Part shown: positions 8,645 to 16,327 of the stretch, piece by piece
How positions within the stretch are numbered: position 1 is the first letter of the stretch
Layout: each line of letters opens with the position of its first letter
Assembly: GCA_964628465.1 (NCBI GenBank)
Contig: CAZVOA010000016.1
Span: 11,841-75,840, forward strand
Reading direction: 5' to 3'
Source of the DNA: JAFGPS01 sp964628465
Lineage (GTDB): Bacteria; Planctomycetota; Phycisphaerae; Sedimentisphaerales; Anaerobacaceae
Length of the DNA stretch: 64,000 bases
The notes under the pieces: model-generated
The model's database searches: none
Told to the model about the DNA's origin: nothing
What the model saw: only the letters and a program-made list of their open reading frames with translations
Made by a program: the position numbers and the translations under genes

Positions 8645-9679
8645 TTAAATATTCACCATAGCTTTAATTACGCCATCGCCGTATTCAGTTAGCAGCTCGA
8701 AAGCATTTTGAGTCTGTTCGAGTTCGAACCTGTGAGTAACCAGGAAATTAATATCGATTTTGCCGGACTTAACAAAATCAATAGCCTTCTGAACACAATG
8801 ATTTTGTCTGCGAATATATTTAATTGTCACTTCTTTCCTGCGAAACTTATCAGCGCTGAACGAAATCAAATCCGTTCTCGGAATTCCGACAATTACAAGC
8901 TGTCCGCCCGGCTTTAGAATATCCATCGCCTGGTCAAGAGCTTCCTGCTGGCCGCAGCATTCAAAAACACAATCAATGCCAAGAGGTTCCGTTTTTTTGA
9001 TATCGCTGACAATATCAACCTTATCAGGATTTCCAATATAGTCAACTCCGAGCTTTTGAGCCGCTGATAAACGAGAATCAATTTTGTCAGTAATATAAAT
9101 ATTTCCGGTCTTTTGTGCCTTCGAAGCGGCTAATACACACATACCTATCGGGCCGCTGCCAAGAATCGCTATATTCGAGCCATTTGCAAAACCAGCCTGT
9201 TTCACAGTGTATATACCAATCGACATTGGCTCGCATAAAGCACCCTGCTCAAGAGTAATTTCTCCATTCGTCGGAAAACAATTTTCCTGGGGAATTACTA
9301 TATATTCGCACAGACAGCCTCCCATCTGTTTCGGCGTACCGAGGAAAAGAACATTTCTGCATGTATGTTCCCTTCCGACTTTGCACTGGTCACATTTGTG
9401 ACATGCGAACGATGGCTCGACTACAACCTGCTCACCGGCTTTTACATGTGTTACAGCACTGCCGGTTTTAACAACAGTCGCGGAACATTCGTGACCTACC
9501 ACGAATGGAAACTCAACTACCTGCGAGCCGATTCTGCCTGTCTCAAAATAATGCACATCTGAGCCGCATACACCAACGGATTCAACCTTTAATAATACTT
9601 CTGTATCTTTTTTAATAACAGGCTCAGGAATTTCTCTTAGTTCCATTTGCCTTAGCGCGGTTAAAAACATTGCTTTCAT
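8645..9679 (-). CDS. Zinc-dependent polyol (sorbitol/xylitol-type) dehydrogenase
   Basis: Medium-chain dehydrogenase of the sorbitol/L-iditol/xylitol dehydrogenase group, oxidising a sugar alcohol to a ketose with NAD+. The catalytic zinc site is given by GVCGSDVHYF and GHE (in VVGHECSATV). The structural zinc loop has four Cys spaced as in family members (CHKCDQC, then C after seven residues). The Rossmann motif is GSGPIGM. 344 residues is normal. The start follows GAGAGATAATT. The glutaminyl cyclase ends 12 bases upstream and the FAD gene follows. The exact substrate cannot be read from sequence. Confidence 0.88.
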   Translation of the reverse strand: MKAMFLTALRQMELREIPEPVIKKDTEVLLKVESVGVCGSDVHYFETGRIGSQVVEFPFVVGHECSATVVKTGSAVTHVKAGEQVVVEPSFACHKCDQCKVGREHTCRNVLFLGTPKQMGGCLCEYIVIPQENCFPTNGEITLEQGALCEPMSIGIYTVKQAGFANGSNIAILGSGPIGMCVLAASKAQKTGNIYITDKIDSRLSAAQKLGVDYIGNPDKVDIVSDIKKTEPLGIDCVFECCGQQEALDQAMDILKPGGQLVIVGIPRTDLISFSADKFRRKEVTIKYIRRQNHCVQKAIDFVKSGKIDINFLVTHRFELEQTQNAFELLTEYGDGVIKAMVNI

Positions 9680-9691
9680 AATTATCTCTCG

Positions 9692-10513
9692 TTAATCTAT
9701 TTCCTTGGGAACAAGTTTAATTTCAAAAAGTTTAGGCCACCATTTTCCTGTTACAAATAAACGCTTATTTTTAGCGTCATACGCTATGCCGTTAAGAACA
9801 TCAATTTTATGATGAGAAACTAAATTATCCAACAATCCATTAAGTTCTATGAGACTCTCAACTATCCCTGTATTCGGATTGATTATCGCAATATCTTCAG
9901 TTCCCCATATATTAGCAAATATCTTACCGTTAATATATTCCAGTTCATTCAGATTTTTTAATAACTGCGTACCGTAATATACCGCAAGTTTCGATACGAC
10001 TTCGTAAGTTTCCGGATCGAGGAAATACAAAGTCGGTGAGCCGTCACTCATAATAAGATGTTCACCATCATGTGTAATTCCCCAGCCTTCTGTTTTATAA
10101 CTGAATTCACGCTGAAGCTTGAATGTTTCCTTGTCATAAACAAAGCCGGTTTTGGATCGCCATGTCAACTGTACAATTTTATCTTTCCAAATCGTTATGC
10201 CTTCGCCGAAATATTCGTCCGGCATTTCATATCTCTGCATGACCTTTCCAGTCTCAAGCTCAACTTTTCGTATTGAAGAATATCCGTATTCCCCGGTACC
10301 CTCATACAAAACACCATCTTCATAAATAAGTCCCTGCGTGAAGGCGTTTGCATCGTGCGGGAACGTATTCACAATCTCATAACCATAATATATGGAAACC
10401 GAAGGTTTTTTTTTAATCATATAAGTAACAATAACAACAGTAAAAATTACCAGCAATAGCAGAACGGCAATATATTCCTTTTTTTTCACTGATGTCACTT
10501 TCACAAATAACAT
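9692..10513 (-). CDS. Glutaminyl-peptide cyclotransferase, membrane-anchored
   Basis: Bacterial/plant-type glutamine cyclotransferase (PF05096 family, five-bladed propeller), which converts N-terminal glutamine of exported peptides to pyroglutamate. Residues 14-33 form an uncleaved-looking membrane anchor after KKK, so the enzyme should face the periplasm. Family signatures include FPHDANAFTQGL, YEGTGEYGYSSIRKV, LTWRSKTGFVYD, EGWGITHDGEHLIMSDGS and LNELEYINGKIFANIW. The ATG lies 2 bases after the stop of the YchF-type GTPase gene, without its own clear Shine-Dalgarno, so translational coupling is likely. Confidence 0.9.
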   Translation of the reverse strand: MLFVKVTSVKKKEYIAVLLLLVIFTVVIVTYMIKKKPSVSIYYGYEIVNTFPHDANAFTQGLIYEDGVLYEGTGEYGYSSIRKVELETGKVMQRYEMPDEYFGEGITIWKDKIVQLTWRSKTGFVYDKETFKLQREFSYKTEGWGITHDGEHLIMSDGSPTLYFLDPETYEVVSKLAVYYGTQLLKNLNELEYINGKIFANIWGTEDIAIINPNTGIVESLIELNGLLDNLVSHHKIDVLNGIAYDAKNKRLFVTGKWWPKLFEIKLVPKEID

Positions 10514-10515
10514 GC

Positions 10516-11586
10516 TTACACATTAAATCTGAAATTCAAAATATCGCCGTCTTTTACAACGTATTCCTTGCCTTCAAGCCGGATTTTACCTGCGGCTTTA
10601 AGTGCTTTTTCATCGCCATGCTCTATCAGGTCATTGTACGCGAAAGTTTCCGCCCGAATGAAACCTCTCTGAATATCGCTGTGAATTTTACCCGCCGCTT
10701 CGACCGCGATTGTACCATTCCTGATTGGCCAGGCGCGAACTTCATCAGGTCCTACTGTAAGGAAACTTATCAGGCCGAGCGCGGAATAACAGCTATTTAC
10801 AAATTTGCTGGCGGCTGATTCCTTGATTCCCAAGTCCTTTTTAAACTCCTCGCGGCTTTCCGGGTCGAGTTGTGACAATTCCTGTTCGAGTTTTGCGCAA
10901 AAAGATGTCACAGGAACTGAGCCGCCGATGCTGCCTGTAAAATCGAACTTCTCCTCAAGCTGGTCTTCGCCGACATTGACAACAACTATCATTGGTTTCA
11001 TCGTTAAAAATCCGAGCGGCTTTATCATTTCACGTTCAGCGTCTGTTTCAATTACCGAACTGATTGGCTTTTCTGATTCTATCGCTTCCTGCAATTTCTT
11101 CTGCAATTCAAGCTCCGCTTTATCGCGGGCTTGTGTCTTGGAAGGTTTATTGACCTGTTTTTCGAGATTTTCGATTCGAGTGGTAACAAGCTCCAAATCC
11201 GCAAGCAAAAGCTCTGTTTGCAATTCCGTTAAATCAGCCAAAGGATTTACCCTGTTCCTGTAAGCTGGAACACTTGGTTCATTAAACGCGCGAACGACTA
11301 TCACTAACAAATCAATTGTCCTGATTTTATTAATCAATCGCCTTGCGGCCGCCCTGCCATTATCCTCGGTAAAATTAAAGCCAGGTGTATCGAGACAATC
11401 TATCGTAGCGTGAACAACCTTTTTAGGTTTACAATATTTTATTAAAAAATCGAATCTTTCGTCAGGTACTGGAACTACCGCCTCTTCTATAGCGGTCGAA
11501 CCAATCATAGCCGCCTGCCTGCCGCTTATACCGGCAAGAATCGTGCTTTTACCCGATTGCATCAAACCTACAAGTGCTGCTTTCAT
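10516..11586 (-). CDS. ychF: YchF/OLA1-type GTP-binding protein
   Basis: Obg-superfamily P-loop NTPase tied to ribosome function and stress in other bacteria. G1 is GLMQSGKST near residue 7, and the switch II region reads DCLDTPGF. A coiled segment (about 115-185) is inserted as in YchF, and a C-terminal TGS-like domain ends with GDILNFRFNV. The G4-like NVGED is consistent with YchF's relaxed nucleotide specificity. An upstream in-frame start is open, but TAGGAGTAAA sits right before the ATG at 11586, and the longer version would run into the REP element. It overlaps neither neighbour and leads a coupled pair with the glutaminyl cyclase. Confidence 0.85.
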   Translation of the reverse strand: MKAALVGLMQSGKSTILAGISGRQAAMIGSTAIEEAVVPVPDERFDFLIKYCKPKKVVHATIDCLDTPGFNFTEDNGRAAARRLINKIRTIDLLVIVVRAFNEPSVPAYRNRVNPLADLTELQTELLLADLELVTTRIENLEKQVNKPSKTQARDKAELELQKKLQEAIESEKPISSVIETDAEREMIKPLGFLTMKPMIVVVNVGEDQLEEKFDFTGSIGGSVPVTSFCAKLEQELSQLDPESREEFKKDLGIKESAASKFVNSCYSALGLISFLTVGPDEVRAWPIRNGTIAVEAAGKIHSDIQRGFIRAETFAYNDLIEHGDEKALKAAGKIRLEGKEYVVKDGDILNFRFNV

Positions 11587-11616
11587 TTTACTCCTATTAG
11601 TTTTTTCTATTATTCT

Positions 11617-11671
11617 GTAGGGTGTGCTATGCACACCGTTCTTTATAATTGGTGTGCATAGCACACCCTAC
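11617..11671. repeat. BIME-like pair of inverted REP elements
   Basis: Two perfect 21-base arms (11617-11637 and 11651-11671) in inverted orientation around a 13-base spacer. Each arm is itself a hairpin, GGTGTGC-TAT-GCACACC, headed by GTAG. The GTAG tetranucleotide plus hairpin is the hallmark of REP elements mobilised by RAYT (TnpA-REP) enzymes. It lies between the divergent ychF and precorrin-2 dehydrogenase genes. Related singles occur at 19714 and 20787. Confidence 0.85.
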
Positions 11672-11772
11672 CGTATCTGCTTTACTATACCGCCTATTTA
11701 GTGAATTGAAAAGCTTAAAAATACCCGCCCTTTCATCTCAAAATTAACTATTGAGGCAAAATAAAGTAATTA

Positions 11773-11802
11773 TTGCCATTATCAGAAGAACATTGTTATA
11801 AT
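11773..11802 (+). promoter_or_regulatory. Sigma-70-type promoter, probably leaderless
   Basis: TTGCCA (11773) and TATAAT (11797) with an 18-base spacer. The expected start point, about 7 bases past the -10, falls on or next to the ATG at 11810, and no Shine-Dalgarno is present. Confidence 0.5.
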
Positions 11803-11809
11803 TAATTCT

Positions 11810-12457
11810 ATGGCAAAATATCCGATATTTCTTAATCTTGAAGGACGCAGAGTCGTAGTTATAGGCGGCGGAACTGTAGCGGTGCGCAAAGCGCAGGTGC
11901 TTTTAGACTCCGGAGCAAGGATTGTTGTTGTTGCGGACAATATCGATAAAATGATTACTGCCTTCGGAACACAAAAAAACATCGAACTTATCAAATCAAA
12001 ATACGAGAAAAGTTACCTGGTAAACGCCGTACTTGCTATCGCGTCCACTAACGACAACGAACTTAATAAGCAAATTTACAAAGATTGCCAGGAACTTGAA
12101 ATCTTATGCAATGTAGTTGATGTGCCGGAACTTTGCGATTTTTTCGTACCTGCGGTAATAAAACGCGGCGACCTGCAAATAGCAATCTCAACGAATGGAA
12201 ACTGCCCCGCCTACGCCGGACATATCAGGAAGAAACTGGAAGAATTATTCACCGAACAGCATGGCAAATTTCTCGAAGTACTCGAAAAAATGCGGCTCAA
12301 AATTATCGAAGAAGTAACAGAACCAGACAAACGGAAAATAATCTTAGGTAAACTATGCGATGATCAATCCTTTGATTTCTTTCTCAATAACGGCTCAGAA
12401 AACTGGCTTAATTATGCCAACGAATTAATAAATTTATTTCAGGCAGAAATACTTTAA
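11810..12457 (+). CDS. Precorrin-2 dehydrogenase (CysG N-terminal/Met8p type)
   Basis: NAD-dependent oxidation of precorrin-2 to sirohydrochlorin (and often ferrochelation) for siroheme. The N-terminal MAKYPIFLNLEGRRVVVIGGG with GGGTVAVRKAQVLL is the family signature, followed by NVVDVPELCDFFVPAVIKRGDLQIAISTNG (positions about 105-134), which holds the catalytic Asp region. 215 residues is the single-domain form; no uroporphyrinogen methyltransferase domain is attached. No heme gene is adjacent. The promoter placement suggests a leaderless transcript. Confidence 0.9.
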   Translation: MAKYPIFLNLEGRRVVVIGGGTVAVRKAQVLLDSGARIVVVADNIDKMITAFGTQKNIELIKSKYEKSYLVNAVLAIASTNDNELNKQIYKDCQELEILCNVVDVPELCDFFVPAVIKRGDLQIAISTNGNCPAYAGHIRKKLEELFTEQHGKFLEVLEKMRLKIIEEVTEPDKRKIILGKLCDDQSFDFFLNNGSENWLNYANELINLFQAEIL

Positions 12458-12467
12458 CTTCATATTT

Positions 12468-12833
12468 CTAACTCAAGCCTTCAATCTGAGCGATAAGGTC
12501 GTTTATTTCCTTTGCTGATTTATCATTCAGGCATTCCAGCAGATTATCAATTGCGTCGCATTTCGCTTTTTCCTGTTTCTCATCCGCGGCAAGTGACGGC
12601 AATTCCACCTGGAGGAAATAGTTTATGATGTTTCTTTTCAGAGCCGCGTCGCTATCGTGGAATATTCCGGCGATACATTTATAAATATACGATTGAGGCT
12701 CTTTTTGAGGAGCGGGTTTGTCGTCTCTTACGCTTTCCAGCATTTCCCGTAGAAAACCAGCCCGATAAATCGGTGCGTATTCCCTTAACTGATCCAAATA
12801 TTTTGCCAGGTGCGTATATACTGTAGATGGCAT
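12468..12833 (-). CDS. Hypothetical small helical protein
   Basis: A 121-residue acidic, apparently all-helical soluble protein (EMLESVRDDKPAPQKEPQSY, then KCDAIDNLLECLNDKSAKEI). No signal peptide, membrane span or recognised domain. TAGGAGC sits at good distance before the ATG. It converges with the precorrin-2 dehydrogenase gene, leaving 10 bases. About 190 bases separate it from fmt. Composition and ribosome-binding site support a real gene; the function is unknown. Confidence 0.65.
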   Translation of the reverse strand: MPSTVYTHLAKYLDQLREYAPIYRAGFLREMLESVRDDKPAPQKEPQSYIYKCIAGIFHDSDAALKRNIINYFLQVELPSLAADEKQEKAKCDAIDNLLECLNDKSAKEINDLIAQIEGLS

Positions 12834-13025
12834 AACTTTTAGCTCCTATCTATAACTAACGCCGGTCTTATGTATTTTCTGGCAAGAAGAACCTCTTGCA
12901 TTAAAACACCAGCTATTCCTTTTTCAAACGTTCTTGGTATCTAATAAGCAGGATTTTAATATATTTTTCAGCTTTTTTCAAACTGCAAAATAATAAAAAA
13001 TGATATTTCAGCTATTTAAGCAATT

Positions 13026-13982
13026 TTATTGACTGATTGTCGTAAAAAAGTCTCCGGGTTTTGTATTGCGGCCATTGGCGAAGCATTTGAAATTCATAAG
13101 GCCTGAGCCGCTCGGTTTTATTTGTGTTATTTTAAGAGCGTTCTGACCGCAGATAACATAGAGATTTTCATCAATAGTCCCTGGCGTTAAATTAGATAAA
13201 TTTGGATTTTCAACAACCTGAGCCATCGCGATTGTAACACGAATTGATTTGCCTGTTTCTTTAGAAGTATAGTTTGCTGAAATGCCGGGCCAGGGCCAGA
13301 AACCCCGAATTTTTCGTTCCAGTATATGTGCCGGCTCGCTAAAGTCGATGTAACCATCCGATTTCGAGATTTTCGGAGCGATTGTAGCTTTGTCATGCTC
13401 CTGCTCGATATATTCAGCCATACCATTCTCAATTTTGTCCAAGGTTTGCAAAAGTACCGGAGCGGCTAATTGCGCTAATTTGTCGTGCAAAGAACCTGCG
13501 GTATCATCGGGAGCAATTTCAATTTCTGATTGCGATAAAACCGCACCAGCATCCATTTTTTGAGCTAACGTGATTATGCTTACGCCGCTTGTTGCATCGC
13601 CGTTAATAATCGCTGCGTTAATAGGAGCGGCTCCACGATATTTTGGTAATAATGAAGCATGAACATTTATTGAACCCTTGTGTGGCAGGTCAACAAGTTT
13701 CTGACTGATTTTCTGGCCAAATGCAATTACTAAAATTAAATCAGGATTATAGCACGAAGCAATTGTTTCTATATTTTCCTGAGTATTGACGTTCGAGGTT
13801 TCCATAAATGGAACTGAGTGTGACATTGCCCAGAGTGCAACCGGAGTAGGATTAGGTTTTCTGCCGCGTCCCGCCGGATTGGGAGGCTGCGTTACAATAA
13901 ATACAAGCTCATGCGCAGAACTCTTAACCGCGTTAAGGCAATCCAACCCAAACTCACCGCTGCCGAAGTATGCTATCCTCAT
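13026..13982 (-). CDS. fmt: Methionyl-tRNA formyltransferase
   Basis: Formylates the initiator Met-tRNA using 10-formyl-tetrahydrofolate. Signatures: FGSGEFGLDCLNAV near the start, the catalytic SLLPKYRGAAPINAAI loop with preceding NVHA, and DAGAVL. The C-terminal OB-like domain begins near IRGFWPWPGI. 318 residues is full length. It follows def by 20 bases on the minus strand, the classic def-fmt pairing; lptB is upstream of both. Confidence 0.95.
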   Translation of the reverse strand: MRIAYFGSGEFGLDCLNAVKSSAHELVFIVTQPPNPAGRGRKPNPTPVALWAMSHSVPFMETSNVNTQENIETIASCYNPDLILVIAFGQKISQKLVDLPHKGSINVHASLLPKYRGAAPINAAIINGDATSGVSIITLAQKMDAGAVLSQSEIEIAPDDTAGSLHDKLAQLAAPVLLQTLDKIENGMAEYIEQEHDKATIAPKISKSDGYIDFSEPAHILERKIRGFWPWPGISANYTSKETGKSIRVTIAMAQVVENPNLSNLTPGTIDENLYVICGQNALKITQIKPSGSGLMNFKCFANGRNTKPGDFFTTISQ

Positions 13983-14002
13983 CTTTCGTCCATCTTCCTT
14001 CG

Positions 14003-14521
14003 TTACTCTTCCTCGGCGTTTTCCTGCAATTTTTTGAGCTGTTTCCGATTCGCAATCTTAGCGGCTGTACCAAGACGATTAACGATAGTCATTCCCTCTA
14101 TATGGTCGTATTCATGCTGTAACGCACGCGCATAAAGGTCTTCACCTTCATCTGTAAATTCTTTTCCATCAAGACCGGTCGCGGTCACTTTAGCATATTT
14201 ATATCTTCGAATTTTAGTATAAACTCTCGGTACAGAAAGACATCCTTCTTCTATTGAAATAAGCGGCCCGGATGGAGTGACTGTCGGATTGATAAATATT
14301 TTCAGATTTTCCCTGCTGCCGTCAATTGAAATGATAAACAGTCTGAGCGGCACACCTGCCTGAGGAGCGGCAAAACCAACTCCCTTATTTTCACGCATAA
14401 GCTCATACATCTTTTCGATTAACTGTTTGATATTATCATTTATTTCTGTGACTGCTTCTGATTTTTTCGCGAGAACCTCATCAGGATAAAGCGTCATTTT
14501 ACATTTATCAATATCTACCAT
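14003..14521 (-). CDS. def: Peptide deformylase
   Basis: Metal-dependent removal of the N-formyl group from new proteins. All three motifs are present: GVGFAAPQAG (motif 1), EEGCLSVP (motif 2, metal Cys) and QHEYDHIEG (motif 3, two metal His and the catalytic Glu). 172 residues is typical of type 1 enzymes, with a charged C-terminal tail. It sits 20 bases before fmt and 26 bases after lptB. Confidence 0.96.
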   Translation of the reverse strand: MVDIDKCKMTLYPDEVLAKKSEAVTEINDNIKQLIEKMYELMRENKGVGFAAPQAGVPLRLFIISIDGSRENLKIFINPTVTPSGPLISIEEGCLSVPRVYTKIRRYKYAKVTATGLDGKEFTDEGEDLYARALQHEYDHIEGMTIVNRLGTAAKIANRKQLKKLQENAEEE

Positions 14522-14547
14522 TTTTTCTTCCTGAAAATATTTTGTTA

Positions 14548-15291
14548 CTAATCAAATTCGTCGCCTTCGAACGTGCTTCCGAGGTACGACTTAATAACAG
14601 TTTCATTCTTTATAATTTCAGCCGGGGGTCCGGAGCCGATTACCCTGCCGTGATCCACGATATAGGCTTTGTCAACAACTTCAAGCGTTCTTTCGACATT
14701 ATGGTCTGTAATTAAAATACTCACGCCCGCATCTACAAGCCTGTTGATTTCCTGCTGTAAATCTTCGACAGCAATCGGGTCCACGCCGCTGAACGGCTCA
14801 TCGAGCAGAATCAATGACGGCCTTGTAACCATTGCTCGCGCGATTTCGAGTTTTCTTCGTTCGCCGCCGGAGAGGAATCTGCCCTGACTTTTCGCGACTT
14901 CAGTTAAGCCGAACCGCTCGATGAGAGCATCCGCGATTTGTCTGCGTTCCGACCCCCGCAAAGACATTGTTTCGAGAATTGCCAAAAGATTATCCCGAAC
15001 GCTTAGTCTCTGGAAAATACTCGGCTCCTGAGATAAATAGCCCATTCCAAGCCTCGCACGCTTATACATGGGGAGTTTTGTGATATCATTTCCATCGAAA
15101 ATGACTGAGCCGCTGCTTGGCGTAATCATTCCGATAATCATGCGGAAGGTGGTCGTTTTTCCGGCACCATTGCGTCCAAGCAGACCTACAATGCTTTGGC
15201 GTTCGATAGTTATTGATACTTCATTTACAACTACCCTGCCGGAATAGTGTTTCACCAATCCACTTGTTTCAAGAAGAGTTGTGCTTAGCAT
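14548..15291 (-). CDS. lptB: LPS export ABC ATPase LptB
   Basis: Cytoplasmic ATPase of the LptB2FG transporter that extracts lipopolysaccharide from the inner membrane. Walker A GRNGAGKTT, Q-loop region MGYLSQEPSIF, signature LSGGERRKLEIARAM, Walker B LILLDEPFSGVDPIA and the switch His in ILITDHNVERTL are all present. The YLSQEPSIFQ stretch and the DHNVRE-like motif are typical of LptB and not of branched-chain amino acid ATPases. 247 residues. It opens the lptB-def-fmt run. Its presence supports an outer membrane carrying LPS or a similar lipid. Confidence 0.9.
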   Translation of the reverse strand: MLSTTLLETSGLVKHYSGRVVVNEVSITIERQSIVGLLGRNGAGKTTTFRMIIGMITPSSGSVIFDGNDITKLPMYKRARLGMGYLSQEPSIFQRLSVRDNLLAILETMSLRGSERRQIADALIERFGLTEVAKSQGRFLSGGERRKLEIARAMVTRPSLILLDEPFSGVDPIAVEDLQQEINRLVDAGVSILITDHNVERTLEVVDKAYIVDHGRVIGSGPPAEIIKNETVIKSYLGSTFEGDEFD

Positions 15292-15523
15292 TTTACCTAA
15301 ATTAATATCATCCTGATAAAGTTAAAATTATAATTAAGCTTATTAAAAATGGATTATAACAGGAATATCGGCTAAATCAAACAAATAAGCAAAGCTTAAA
15401 TAAAACCAGACAAAAGAAATTGTTCTGGCATTAAAAGCGATTTTCTGTTATTTATAACATGTTTTTAGCGAAGTCAGGATAAATTATTACCTGAAATTTG
15501 AAAAAGATGAATTAAGGTTTAGT

Positions 15524-16300
15524 ATGTTTGCAATTTTAAGTGATATACACTCGAATATTGAAGCGTTATCTGTCGTAATGGAAGACATCGCAAAACGCGG
15601 CATTAAGACGATTTATTGCCTCGGCGACGTGGTCGGCTACGGCCCGAATCCGAAGGAATGCCTCGACCTTATGATTGAAAAATCACGATGGTGCGTTCTC
15701 GGAAACCATGATTACGCGGTTTTTTATGAGCCTACGAATTTTAACATAGGCGCCGAGCAGGCGAGTTTCTGGTCTCGTGAGGTACTCGAACTCGAAGAAA
15801 ATAAGGACTTGAGAAATCTGCGATGGAGCTTTTTGGGAAGGCTTCCTATGCGGCGTACCCTCAAGTACAAAATCGGCTCAAACTTCGTAACGATGGATTT
15901 TGTCCACGCCTCACCCAGGCGGCCAATAAACGAATATATTTTCCCGGATGATGTGTATAATAATCCGCTGAAAGTTCGGATGCTTTTCGAGAAAGTAAAT
16001 CATATTTGTTTCGTAGGACATACTCACATGCCAGGCGTATTTCTGGATGAGCCGGACTTTTACCTGCCGAACGAACTGAACAATTGCTACCCGATTGTAA
16101 ACGATGAAAAAGCTATTATAAATATAGGCTCTGTCGGTCAGCCAAGGGATAAAGACAACAGAGCTTCCTATGTATATGTTCAGGGAAACGAAGTACATTT
16201 TGTGCGTCTCGAATACGATTATGAGACAACAATGAAAAAAATATATGCAATCGAACAACTGGATAATTTCCACGCCGATAGATTGCCGAACGGAAGATAA
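15524..16300 (+). CDS. Calcineurin-like metallophosphoesterase
   Basis: Cytosolic dimetal phosphoesterase of the YfcE/MJ0936-like group. Metal motifs in order: LSDIHSN (D and H), GDVVGYGPNP (GD), GNHDYAV (GNH) and GHTHMPGVF (GHTH). 258 residues matches the larger bacterial members annotated as phosphodiesterases. AAGG lies 6 bases before the ATG. The 230-base AT-rich gap to lptB, divergent, must hold promoters for both, but no clear consensus stands out. yidC starts 27 bases downstream, so co-transcription with yidC-mnmE is possible. The substrate is unknown. Confidence 0.88.
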   Translation: MFAILSDIHSNIEALSVVMEDIAKRGIKTIYCLGDVVGYGPNPKECLDLMIEKSRWCVLGNHDYAVFYEPTNFNIGAEQASFWSREVLELEENKDLRNLRWSFLGRLPMRRTLKYKIGSNFVTMDFVHASPRRPINEYIFPDDVYNNPLKVRMLFEKVNHICFVGHTHMPGVFLDEPDFYLPNELNNCYPIVNDEKAIINIGSVGQPRDKDNRASYVYVQGNEVHFVRLEYDYETTMKKIYAIEQLDNFHADRLPNGR

Positions 16301-16327
16301 TGTTATTATAGTGACAGAAGAAATAAT

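Noticed and set aside
11587..11664. Longer start for the YchF-type protein
   Set aside because: It would translate through the REP pair and lacks a ribosome-binding site; the ATG at 11586 has a good one.
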